NCBI GenBank assembly: GCA_018821745.1
Contig: JAHJLU010000586.1
Coordinates: 1 to 15,095, forward strand
From: Myxococcota bacterium
GTDB taxonomy: Bacteria > Myxococcota_A > Polyangia > HGW-17
Direction of reading: 5' to 3'
Length of the DNA stretch: 15,095 nt
The translations under genes and the position numbers were made by a program. This document shows positions 1-6,946 of this stretch, piece by piece (within the stretch, counting starts at the first letter, position 1; every line of letters starts with the position of its first letter). The notes under the pieces were generated by a model that searched no databases, was not told the origin of the DNA, and saw nothing but the letters and a program-made list of their open reading frames with translations.

Positions 1-1144
1 CATCGATGGCCTTCTCGGGATTGTTCTCAAGGGAGATATCCGCGATGAGACGGGCGATCTCGATGGTCCGCTCCGGATCGTCTTTTACCGCACGCATGGC
101 CTGCTGCAGCAGACTCACATGCCGCATGTAGTCGCTGTTGGCCTTGTAGTACTCACCGTAGAAATTGAGCAGCAGCGGGGAAGCGGGCTCGGCTTTTCGG
201 AGCTTCTGGAAGTAGGGTTCTGCCGATTCCAGATCCCCCACTTTCTTCCACCAGAGCATTCCCAACTGCAGGTAAATACCGTCGTCGGGATTGCGACTGT
301 TTTTGATTTCGTCTTCATAGAAGGCGATGAGATCCTGCATGCGACCGAGAGAGGTGTATGCGTCTACCAGCAGGGTCTTTGCCTTCTCTTCACGGGGGTT
401 GATTTCAAGGATTTTATTAATAAAATCTATGGCTTCTTCAGATCTTTCCAGGTGCTCGATGAAAAGTTCCACGATCTCCAGCATGGTGGCGATGATGAGA
501 TCCGTGTCTTTAAGGAGCGAGGATGTCTTGATAAGCAGATCGGCTAAATCCTTATAGTTTTTTGCCTTTCTGTACACAGTCGCCAGATGCTTGGACACCT
601 CGACATTGGAGGAATCATTTTCCAGCGCGAAGAAGAGCAGTTCCTCGACTTTGCCCAGGTCATCAGAGTACTTCGAGGCCACTTCAGCCGCCCGGAAAAA
701 CATATGTGAAGCGAGCTCAGGCTCCGTTGCGCTCTCTGCCTCGGAGATGAACTTATCGAGGAGTCTCTCCCACGCGGATGCTTCCAACTCCAGATCTTCC
801 AACTTGAGGACCAGATCCTCGTTGTCGGGATCCAAAGCGACAAGTTTCTTATGGATCTCAATGCACTCGGCACCGTTCCACAGATCGTTGTCCGCATAAT
901 CAGCCGCAAGCTCAAGCAGCTCCTTGTTTTCGGGATCATGCTCAACGGCCAACTTAAGTAGTTGGTATGCTAGTTCAATTTGGTGAGCCCCCACTGCTTT
1001 TGTGTGGGATTTCTGAAGGAAGGTTGTCCGCTCCTCTTTAGAAATCGCTTCATTGGCAAGCTTTGAGCGAATCTCCTCAAAAAGCTTTTGGTCTTTGGGG
1101 GATCTGATTAGATTGGCGACTAGAAGTTTGATTTCTTTGAGCAT
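1..1144 (-). CDS. TPR-repeat protein, C-terminus beyond the window
   Basis: The frame is open from ATG at 1144 to the window edge (381 codons), so the C-terminus is missing. The product is almost entirely amphipathic helix pairs of the tetratricopeptide type. Recognisable repeat units lie near residues 57-85, 94-122, 236-264 and 270-345, with typical ends such as VALDPDNED, KILEINPRE and the EEAID/ESAEPYF helices. No signal peptide, membrane helix or catalytic motif is visible, so a cytoplasmic scaffold or adaptor role is inferred. Start choice: ATG 1144 follows a purine-rich AAGAAGAGAGAGG tract, but its SD-like end is only 2-3 bases away, so the start is not certain. The frame stays open upstream to a TGA at 1268-1270 (see findings). 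The first 60 codons are more A/T-rich at third positions than most of the window. The nuclease gene lies 234 bases upstream on the same strand. The TPR call is sure; the function is not. Confidence 0.85.
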   Translation of the reverse strand, partial: MLKEIKLLVANLIRSPKDQKLFEEIRSKLANEAISKEERTTFLQKSHTKAVGAHQIELAYQLLKLAVEHDPENKELLELAADYADNDLWNGAECIEIHKKLVALDPDNEDLVLKLEDLELEASAWERLLDKFISEAESATEPELASHMFFRAAEVASKYSDDLGKVEELLFFALENDSSNVEVSKHLATVYRKAKNYKDLADLLIKTSSLLKDTDLIIATMLEIVELFIEHLERSEEAIDFINKILEINPREEKAKTLLVDAYTSLGRMQDLIAFYEDEIKNSRNPDDGIYLQLGMLWWKKVGDLESAEPYFQKLRKAEPASPLLLNFYGEYYKANSDYMRHVSLLQQAMRAVKDDPERTIEIARLIADISLENNPEKAID

Positions 1145-1378
1145 ATCCTCTCTCTTCTTATACAAGTTAGAGTTGTTTTTACTCTTGGCGCATACATGCT
1201 CAGGATGGTAAACCTTTCCACCCTCTGTTGCAATGGCAAAACACAAATAGCCATGGTTTTTACCTTTTCAATTCAAAGCGCGAACCATGACTGGAAAAGC
1301 ACCTCGGTCACTTTCCCCTTCCGGAGAGTATCCTGAAGAGATCTCCTCCCGAAGGTGATTTTTTCTGCGAAAAAGGGT

Positions 1379-2080
1379 TCAGCCGTCGTATTGGGCCATC
1401 TCGATCCAGAGCTTCCGGAAATGATTATCAAAGGCGCGTACAGCACCTGGATCGCTTGTTGTGACAATGTTTTCGTTGTTGTAGAGGCTGGCACTTTTAG
1501 TCCAGTTAAAACTGCCTGTGAGCAGAGCTTCGGAATCCCTGACAGCAAATTTGTGGTGCATGTGATTCGACGTGCGATCAATCCGCACGGGGATCCCCAT
1601 TTTAGCCAGTTTCTGGATATCAGATCCCAGGTCCAGAGTCTTGTCGTTGTCCGAAAGAATCTGCACCTGCACCCCGCTGCGATGGGCCTGTGCTATTTCC
1701 TTGGCGATGGTGTCATCGCTGATGGTGAAGACACAGATCTTCAGGGTCCTCTGCGCCGCCTTGATGAAGTTCACAATAGCGATAAGACAATCGTTTCCGG
1801 GACTAAAATAGGACTCAACCGCATGCTTCTCCTTCTCGTCACCGGCCAGGAGGGTTTTATTTGCCACCTCAAGCCAGTCGATTATAACCGAGAGGTTCTC
1901 CTCGTTGCCACGCTCCCGGGCAATGGAGAAAATCCTGCTGCGCAAAAATGCCAGATCCCTCTTCTCCAGATTTGCTTCCTCGATACGGGCCTTGATCTCC
2001 TGTTTCTCCGTGCGGGTGAAGAGACCATCTTCGAGCGTCTTTTCAAAGGCAGTGATGATTTCGCTGATTTGGGGCTGCAT
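1379..2080 (-). CDS. Single-HKD phospholipase D-family nuclease/phosphodiesterase
   Basis: 233 aa. Residues 87-230 form one PLD phosphodiesterase domain with the catalytic signature H175-x-K177-x4-D182, followed by the GSFNWT segment (189-194) and NNEN (201-204). These are typical of Nuc and mitoPLD/Zucchini-type enzymes, which act as dimers and cut phosphodiester bonds in nucleic acid or cardiolipin. With only one HKD motif, dimerisation is expected. Residues 1-85 are a charged all-helical domain (TLEDGLFTRTEKQEIK, RSRIFSIARE) that resembles the TerB-like N-termini seen in some bacterial PLD proteins. That part is from memory, not a search. There is no signal peptide, so it is probably cytosolic. 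The start at 2080 is preferred over an upstream in-frame ATG at 2167 because AAGGAG sits at 2089-2094, eight bases before it, and the extra 29 residues look non-coding. Substrate unknown; nuclease more likely than lipase. Confidence 0.85.
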   Translation of the reverse strand: MQPQISEIITAFEKTLEDGLFTRTEKQEIKARIEEANLEKRDLAFLRSRIFSIARERGNEENLSVIIDWLEVANKTLLAGDEKEKHAVESYFSPGNDCLIAIVNFIKAAQRTLKICVFTISDDTIAKEIAQAHRSGVQVQILSDNDKTLDLGSDIQKLAKMGIPVRIDRTSNHMHHKFAVRDSEALLTGSFNWTKSASLYNNENIVTTSDPGAVRAFDNHFRKLWIEMAQYDG

Positions 2081-2232
2081 TTCCTTTTCTCCTTTTTGAG
2101 GTAATATACCCTCCTTGCCCAAAAACCGGAATAAAAAGCACCCTCCTCTATGTACCGTTTTTCTCAATCGACGATTTGAAAATTATCATTTTGCCCTTCC
2201 CCCGCTTCCATGTTTCGCCATGGGAGGCACGA

Positions 2233-2261
2233 AATCTCCACTCCCTCAAATAGATTGTCAA
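2233..2261 (-). promoter_or_regulatory. Candidate sigma70 promoter for the PLD gene
   Basis: Reading the minus strand, a perfect -35 TTGACA (2261-2256) is followed after 17 bases by GAGATT (2238-2233, 3 of 6 consensus). The predicted leader is about 145 bases. The -35 lies in the same palindrome as the plus-strand promoter. A second possible -10 (TATATT) lies close to the start codon but has no good -35. Confidence 0.35.
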
Positions 2262-2283
2262 TCCCCCGGGGACTTGGCATAGT
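2255..2283 (+). promoter_or_regulatory. Sigma70-type promoter for the membrane-protein gene
   Basis: The -35 TTGTCA (2255-2260, 5 of 6) and -10 CATAGT (2278-2283, 4 of 6) are separated by exactly 17 bases. Transcription would start near 2290, which leaves about 20 bases of leader containing AGAAGGA (2297-2303) before ATG 2310. This excludes the TTG at 2283 as the start codon, because it would lie inside the -10 box. Confidence 0.5.
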
Positions 2284-2309
2284 TGGAAAATTCACAGAAG
2301 GATGCCCTC

Positions 2310-3398
2310 ATGAGTGACCCACAAAAAAAACCGGTGTACGCAGTGCCCGTTACCTTCAAAGCCCCTTCCCAGGCAGGGTGCATTGTGAGTGTTGCCATCG
2401 GGGCGCTGCTGACCGCCGGGCTCACAACCTTCATGATCTCACGAAATATTTACCTGGGGCTGGTTATCGGGGCGGGGCTGCTCTTTTTCATTCTTGTGAC
2501 CATTGGGCTCACAACCTTCTCATTGCGATTTGTCCCCGAGAAGAAAGGGGCCATCACCTTCGACGGCCAGAACCTGGTCTTTCCTTATCCCCCTGTGACT
2601 GTCAACCTGGGCTCCACACACCTTGTACGCATCGACGGCTATCCTGATCGCTGTGCCATAACATTTCTCCAGGGGAATATCCCTCCCCTGCCCCTGGTGG
2701 TGAATGGCCTCGGGCTGACACAGCTTCGCGCTGCCTTTCCCACGCCCGGATTCATCCGTGAGGGCATGCAGACCGACTACCTGCAGGGCTTCTCCCTGGA
2801 CCACAGTGATCCGGCGACGGGAGCATTCATTTCCCGTCTCATGGAAGGCATGGGCCGTTATGCTGAAAACAACAGCCGCGTGAGCCTCTTTGACCGCCTT
2901 CCCTTCCAGGAGCGCTGCGAGCCTGGAGCACCAGCCATTTCCCTCACCCTTGATCCCAACGAGGAGGTAGACGATGCGTTCAAAGAGGGGACCGGGAGAA
3001 CAACTGATCCGGAGTTCAGCGCCGCTGCCCAGGCCTTCAATGGCATTAAAATCCGCATCGACGCCCGGGACGCGCAGGATAATGAACTGAGCCTCGCCCT
3101 CTCAAAAGACTACCTCATGCTCTTCACCAGAGAGAAGAAGCTGCTCTCCAGAGAGTTCCATATGCACTGCCGGTTTCTCCCCGTCCATGGACTCAAGGTT
3201 TCCATTGCAGAGCACACCGTGAGCCTGGGCGGGGGAACCAACAACTCCCTGCGTTCCACCATGGTCTTCCCCGCTCTGGCAATCCACGAGGCGGGAAACC
3301 CGGAGCCATACCGCTTCATCCAGCAGTTTACGGTGGAACACGGCAACAAGGACGAGGACGCCTTTGACGCCATCACCGCCTACGTCGCCACTCGATGA
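2310..3398 (+). CDS. Two-helix membrane protein of unknown function
   Basis: 362 aa; I do not recognise the family. A short N-terminus is followed by two hydrophobic helices, about residues 22-43 and 47-70. Then comes a soluble region of about 290 residues with alternating strand-like and helical segments. A two-helix hairpin places both ends on the same side. The lack of a signal peptide and the lysine-rich flanks (SDPQKK before, PEKKG after) suggest the large domain is cytoplasmic. The short strand-rich stretch just after the helices (residues 70-115) recalls membrane-anchored PH-like domains, but this is only an impression. ATG 2310 is chosen over TTG 2283 because AGAAGGA lies seven bases before it and the promoter -10 overlaps the TTG. 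It is divergent from the PLD gene and 211 bases before the histidine kinase gene, so co-transcription with the kinase is possible but not shown. Confidence 0.85.
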   Translation: MSDPQKKPVYAVPVTFKAPSQAGCIVSVAIGALLTAGLTTFMISRNIYLGLVIGAGLLFFILVTIGLTTFSLRFVPEKKGAITFDGQNLVFPYPPVTVNLGSTHLVRIDGYPDRCAITFLQGNIPPLPLVVNGLGLTQLRAAFPTPGFIREGMQTDYLQGFSLDHSDPATGAFISRLMEGMGRYAENNSRVSLFDRLPFQERCEPGAPAISLTLDPNEEVDDAFKEGTGRTTDPEFSAAAQAFNGIKIRIDARDAQDNELSLALSKDYLMLFTREKKLLSREFHMHCRFLPVHGLKVSIAEHTVSLGGGTNNSLRSTMVFPALAIHEAGNPEPYRFIQQFTVEHGNKDEDAFDAITAYVATR

Positions 3399-3426
3399 CC
3401 ATCCCTATGTGGCTGTACGGGGATGG
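3399..3426. other. Stem-loop immediately after the membrane-protein stop codon
   Basis: CCATCCC (3399-3405) and GGGATGG (3420-3426) form a perfect 7-bp stem with a 14-base loop, starting at the base after the TGA. No T-run follows, so it is not a standard intrinsic terminator. It could protect the 3' end or attenuate read-through into the kinase gene. Confidence 0.3.
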
Positions 3427-3559
3427 AACCTCTCATTATCAAGAATGGGGGTGAGCACTTTTTTCGTTGTTGTACAATGCACCAGGAGTGCAGGCCATGG
3501 TGGTCTTCCATCAATTATCCGGCCATGATTCAGCACTTTCCCGGCAAAAGAGAGGAAAC

Positions 3560-3613
3560 GTGATCCCTACAGCCTGCGCCACAACAGTCCACCCTGAAGG
3601 CCCCCATTTATGA
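3560..3613 (+). CDS. Possible 17-codon upstream ORF coupled to the histidine kinase
   Basis: A GTG at 3560 preceded by AGAGGA (3551-3556) opens a 17-codon frame, MIPTACATTVHPEGPHL. Its TGA (3611-3613) overlaps the ATG (3610-3612) of the kinase gene in an ATGA arrangement. The kinase start has only a modest SD (GAAGG, nine bases away), so translational coupling would make sense. Very short frames arise by chance often, and there is no other support. Confidence 0.2.
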   Translation: MIPTACATTVHPEGPHL

Positions 3614-6111
3614 ACTGGCTCATTCCTGCGGTAATTTCCACACTGGCCAGCTCGGTCATCCTCTTTTTTGTACACGCCTACCTGTACCATTATGAGCGGG
3701 ATCGATCACTCAAGATATGGGCCATCGCATGGGGTGTCTACTCCCTGCGATTTATCTTCCTGGTGTTGCTGATCTATCTGAAGCATCCGGTGTTTCTCAT
3801 CCTCAATCAGGTGAGCAGCGTCTGGTCTGGATTTCTTCTTCTCTGGGGAGCCTATCTCTTCTCCCATCGAACCTTCCCCCGCGCCTGGATACTCTTGTCA
3901 GGTCTCTGCTCAGTTTGGATCCTCTTTGCCATATCCTTCAGGCTTGATTTTCTGTGGCTGACCCTGCCCACTTTTGCCTTCCTGGGGCTGGTGAATATCT
4001 GGACGGGGAGTCTGTTCCTCCGTTTTAAAGGTATTGGGATATCAGGGAGAGTCACGGTTGCCGCGATCTTTATTCTGTGGGGCCTGCACAAATTGGACTA
4101 CCCCTTTCTCCACTCTCTCACTTGGACCCAGCCCTGGGGATATATGGTCGCGGCAGTCCTGGGCCTGACTGCCTCCATCGCCACACTGTTTATTTATTTT
4201 CAAAAAACGCGGGATGCGCTCAGGACCAGTGAAGAACGCTTCCGGGGAACCTTCCACCAGGCGGCTGTGGGAATCGCCCGGGTGAGCCCGCGGGGAGAGT
4301 GGCTGGAGGTAAATGCCAGACTGTGCGAGATTTTGGGATACACACCCGAAGAGCTTCGGGGATTGACCTTCATGGATATTACGCACCCGGAAGATACAGC
4401 ACGCGATCTCGAAAATATGGAACTGCTGCTCCAGAACAAGCTGCAGACGTATAAAACCGAGAAACGCTATCTCCCCAAAGACGGCCGCATTTTGTGGGTC
4501 CTGGTGACCGTTGGATGTGTGCGAAACCACGATGGGAGTATTCGGGACTTCATCACCGTCATCGAAGATATCTCCGAGCGAAAGCGTGCCGAAGAGGAGC
4601 GGGAGCGCCTCGTCCTTGCTGTGGAGCAGTCCAGCGATTCCATCGTCATCACCGACACCGAGGGCCGGATCCAGTACACCAACCCCTTCTTCCAGAAGAT
4701 AACCGGATACAGTCGCGCTGAGGCCCTTGGGCAGAATCCGAGAGTATTGAAGAGCGGCATGCACGACACCGGTTTCTATGAGTCCATGTGGGAAACGCTG
4801 CTGCGTGGGGACACCTGGAGCGGACGGATCGTCAACAAAAAGAAGAATGGGGAGCTGTACACCGAGGAGTCCGTCATATCCCCCATGATAGACACCCACG
4901 GCACAACCATCAACTATGTGGCGGTAAAACGGGACATCACCAGGGCAATTGAGCTTGAACAGCAGTTCTATCACTCCCAGAAGATGGAATCAGTTGGCCA
5001 GCTGGCGGGAGGAATAGCACATGACTTCAATAACCTGCTTCAGGCAATCCTGGGTTATGGAGAGTTGGCCATGATCGACGCCGCCCCGGAGTCAGAGCAG
5101 GGAAAGAACATTGAAGAGGCTCAGAAGGCAGCAAGGAGAGCAGTCTCCCTGGTGCGGCAACTGCTGGCCTTCAGCAGACGTCAGGTCCTGGAGATGGTCG
5201 ACGCGGATCTGAACACCGTGGTTTCAGATATGGCTAAAATGCTGCGAAGGATTATCAGCGCGGATATCGCACTCCAACTTCAGTTGGACGCGGATCTTGG
5301 CTCAATACGAGCCGACGTGGGCCAGATTGGGCAGATACTCACAAACCTCTGCGTCAACGCCCGTGACGCCATGCCCAACGGGGGGACCCTCACCATCAGA
5401 ACAGCCAATGTTCTGTTCCGGGAGGAAAAGAGCCTCCGCCCGTCCTGGGCGATGCCGGGGAGATTTGCCCTGATGAGCATCAGCGATACGGGACATGGCA
5501 TGGATAAAGAAACCCTTGAGCACATCTTTGAACCCTTCTTTACCACCAAGGAGCAGGGGAAGGGGACCGGCCTGGGCCTCTCCACCGTGTATGGTCTGGT
5601 CAGGCAGCACAACGGGTTCACCCACGTTGAGAGCGAGCCGGGCACCGGCACGATATTTCATGTGTATCTGCCCATCACGGACAGCACCATCACCGCTCGG
5701 GAGCAGGGAACTGACAGCACCACCCATGCGGGCACCGAGACAATCCTTCTGGCGGAAGATAACCCCTTTGTCCGTGAGTTGGCGCAGACCATCCTGGAAA
5801 AAGCAGGCTACAGGGTCTTCTCGGCGGTTGACGGAGTTGAAGCCCTTGAGATTTTCAACTCACTGCAGGGAGGGGTGGACCTGGCGATCCTCGATGTTGT
5901 CATGCCACGCCTGGGCGGCAGGGAAACATATGATGCACTCCGAGCGCGTTCCCCTGAGCTTCCTGTTGTTTTCGCGTCGGGCTACAGTACAGAGTCCATT
6001 CACAAAGATTTTATCCTTGATGAGGGGATTTCGCTGCTGGCAAAACCCTTCAACCGTAATGAGCTGCTGACCCGAATCCGAGACGAACTTGACAGAACGC
6101 TGAAGACCTGA
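3610..6111 (+). CDS. Hybrid sensor histidine kinase (6-7 TM, PAS, PAS, HisKA, HATPase, REC)
   Basis: 833 aa inner-membrane sensor. Residues 1-197 hold six or seven hydrophobic helices with short loops, so sensing is probably within the membrane. PAS 1 spans about 208-332 and ends in the PAC-like DISERKRAEEE. PAS 2 spans about 332-455. The H-box GGIAHDFNN contains the phospho-acceptor H471. The ATPase domain shows the N-box around N579 and N583, the G1 box DTGHG (626-630) and the G2 box GKGTGLGLS (around 648-656). A linker leads to a C-terminal receiver (about 710-830) with E716/D717, phospho-acceptor D762 and K812 in LAKPF. No HPt or DNA-binding output is fused, so signal must pass to a separate protein or the receiver tunes the kinase. 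No partner regulator lies in the window. A 17-codon frame overlaps the start codon. The ligand cannot be deduced. Confidence 0.95.
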   Translation: MNWLIPAVISTLASSVILFFVHAYLYHYERDRSLKIWAIAWGVYSLRFIFLVLLIYLKHPVFLILNQVSSVWSGFLLLWGAYLFSHRTFPRAWILLSGLCSVWILFAISFRLDFLWLTLPTFAFLGLVNIWTGSLFLRFKGIGISGRVTVAAIFILWGLHKLDYPFLHSLTWTQPWGYMVAAVLGLTASIATLFIYFQKTRDALRTSEERFRGTFHQAAVGIARVSPRGEWLEVNARLCEILGYTPEELRGLTFMDITHPEDTARDLENMELLLQNKLQTYKTEKRYLPKDGRILWVLVTVGCVRNHDGSIRDFITVIEDISERKRAEEERERLVLAVEQSSDSIVITDTEGRIQYTNPFFQKITGYSRAEALGQNPRVLKSGMHDTGFYESMWETLLRGDTWSGRIVNKKKNGELYTEESVISPMIDTHGTTINYVAVKRDITRAIELEQQFYHSQKMESVGQLAGGIAHDFNNLLQAILGYGELAMIDAAPESEQGKNIEEAQKAARRAVSLVRQLLAFSRRQVLEMVDADLNTVVSDMAKMLRRIISADIALQLQLDADLGSIRADVGQIGQILTNLCVNARDAMPNGGTLTIRTANVLFREEKSLRPSWAMPGRFALMSISDTGHGMDKETLEHIFEPFFTTKEQGKGTGLGLSTVYGLVRQHNGFTHVESEPGTGTIFHVYLPITDSTITAREQGTDSTTHAGTETILLAEDNPFVRELAQTILEKAGYRVFSAVDGVEALEIFNSLQGGVDLAILDVVMPRLGGRETYDALRARSPELPVVFASGYSTESIHKDFILDEGISLLAKPFNRNELLTRIRDELDRTLKT

Positions 6112-6153
6112 CGGCGCTGTTCCTCTTGTTTCAGTCCGATATCCAAGAACCAG

Positions 6154-6171
6154 GTGTGAGATTGGTCACAC
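6154..6171. promoter_or_regulatory. CRP/FNR-family-like palindromic operator
   Basis: GTGTGA (6154-6159), six spacer bases, then TCACAC (6166-6171) make a perfect inverted repeat. The core TGTGA-N6-TCACA is the known CRP consensus. It lies downstream of the kinase gene and is centred about 80 bases before the predicted start of transcription of the secreted-protein gene, a spacing suited to class I activation. Which regulator binds in this organism is unknown. Confidence 0.5.
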
Positions 6172-6207
6172 ACAGACCACTCCCTTTTTCTATCCTATCA
6201 ATTTTCA

Positions 6208-6235
6208 TTGACCATTCGTTCCAAATGGCTAACTT
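6208..6235 (+). promoter_or_regulatory. Candidate promoter of the secreted-protein gene
   Basis: TTGACC (6208-6213, 5 of 6) and TAACTT (6230-6235, 3 of 6) are separated by 16 bases. The weak -10 fits an activator-dependent promoter, and the CRP-like site lies just upstream. The predicted leader runs from about 6242 to 6316. Confidence 0.35.
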
Positions 6236-6249
6236 GCCCACCTGCACGC

Positions 6250-6266
6250 CACACGGCTCCCGTGTG
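6250..6266 (+). other. Tight stem-loop at the 5' end of the predicted leader
   Basis: CACACGG (6250-6256) and CCGTGTG (6260-6266) pair perfectly around the three-base loop CTC. The hairpin lies within about 10 bases of the predicted 5' end of the secreted-protein mRNA, where such hairpins can slow RNA decay. There is no T-run after it. Confidence 0.35.
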
Positions 6267-6304
6267 TAGTGAACAATGCCAAATCCCCTTAACCAATTAT
6301 TCCC

Positions 6305-6311
6305 AAGGAGG
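6305..6311 (+). promoter_or_regulatory. Strong ribosome binding site that fixes a GTG start
   Basis: AAGGAGG is a full match to the anti-SD complement and ends five bases before GTG 6317. It decides the GTG as the start; the residues that follow form a clean signal peptide. It suggests high translation of the secreted protein. Confidence 0.8.
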
Positions 6312-6316
6312 GAACC

Positions 6317-6946
6317 GTGAAAACATTTCTATTCTCGATCTTTGCCATCACACTCCTGGCTTCATTTTCCGTTCAGGCACAGACCTGGTGTGCTTCGAGC
6401 AACTGTGAGTGGAGCACCTCTGACAGCGCCCTCGAGTTCACTGACTCGCTGACCAATGAATCCGACGGGATCCTCCATGAGAACTGGCCCGTTTACAGCT
6501 GGTCCATCGCCATCTTTGACAGCGACAAGTTCGATGACCTCATGGGCAACGTCTACTATTTCAAAAATTTTATCGCCAACCGGGTCCGGGAGATCTGTGT
6601 AGCAAAAAGGACCGAATGGGGCTTTACCGACATGGCCACCTGCGACTCTGCTCGCACCTACATCCGAAACAGCTACCTCCACAAATACACGGGCTCCACC
6701 ATGGATGAAGCCCTGACGGATACCTTCTGGACCGTCGATGAGGACAACTGGTTCTCCTACGCATCCTTCAACGCCAAGTCCGAAGCCTATGTCCAGGATG
6801 GCACCAAGCGCGTTTACGTAACTGAGGATTTCTGGCACCAGGAGCGGCTCGTGAGAGGAAACGGCTGCGAAATGGATCACCTCCCCATCGTGGTCGACCT
6901 TGATGAAATGACCATCACCTTCATCAGCTCCGAGCTCTTCGACTAG
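6317..6946 (+). CDS. Small secreted protein of unknown function
   Basis: 209 aa starting at GTG. Residues 1-21 form a Sec signal peptide (short MKT N-region, hydrophobic core FLFSIFAITLLASF, cleavage probable after VQA, residue 21). There is no lipobox cysteine, so the mature protein of about 188 residues is periplasmic or exported. It is acidic, rich in Trp, Phe and Tyr, and has five cysteines: C25, C30 and three further on in REIC, ATCD and NGCE. C25 and C30 lie near the mature N-terminus. I do not recognise the family and see no catalytic motif. The gene stands alone with its own candidate promoter, a CRP-like site, a 5' hairpin and a very strong SD, which points to regulated, abundant expression. 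It converges on the M16 protease gene. A long antisense frame covers it but lacks gene-like features. Confidence 0.85.
   Translation: MKTFLFSIFAITLLASFSVQAQTWCASSNCEWSTSDSALEFTDSLTNESDGILHENWPVYSWSIAIFDSDKFDDLMGNVYYFKNFIANRVREICVAKRTEWGFTDMATCDSARTYIRNSYLHKYTGSTMDEALTDTFWTVDEDNWFSYASFNAKSEAYVQDGTKRVYVTEDFWHQERLVRGNGCEMDHLPIVVDLDEMTITFISSELFD

Noticed and set aside
119..945. Several 60-140-codon frames on both strands over the left end
   Set aside because: All lie over the TPR frame, which is open through the whole stretch and has clear repeat structure; they are shadows.
1310..1360. Imperfect inverted repeat after the PLD gene as a terminator
   Set aside because: The stem has a mismatch after five pairs, the loop is long, and no T-run follows on the minus strand.
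1273..1581. 102-codon minus-strand frame over the end of the PLD gene and the gap after it
   Set aside because: It is out of frame with the PLD domain, which is complete. The unique tail after the PLD stop matches nothing I know and has no start of its own.
2418..2519. 15-base exact direct repeat GGGCTCACAACCTTC at 2418-2432 and 2505-2519
   Set aside because: Both copies encode GLTTF-like ends of the two membrane helices. A single short repeat within hydrophobic coding sequence is weak evidence for duplication.
3473..3478. TACAAT as a -10 box before the histidine kinase gene
   Set aside because: It matches the -10 consensus well, but no acceptable -35 lies 16-18 bases upstream, and it forms part of the short palindrome TTGTACAA.
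4042..4974. 310-codon open frame antisense to the histidine kinase gene
   Set aside because: It lies fully inside the kinase gene, whose domains and catalytic residues are intact. The antisense product has no recognisable domain and no good SD. Long antisense frames are common in GC-rich codon patterns.
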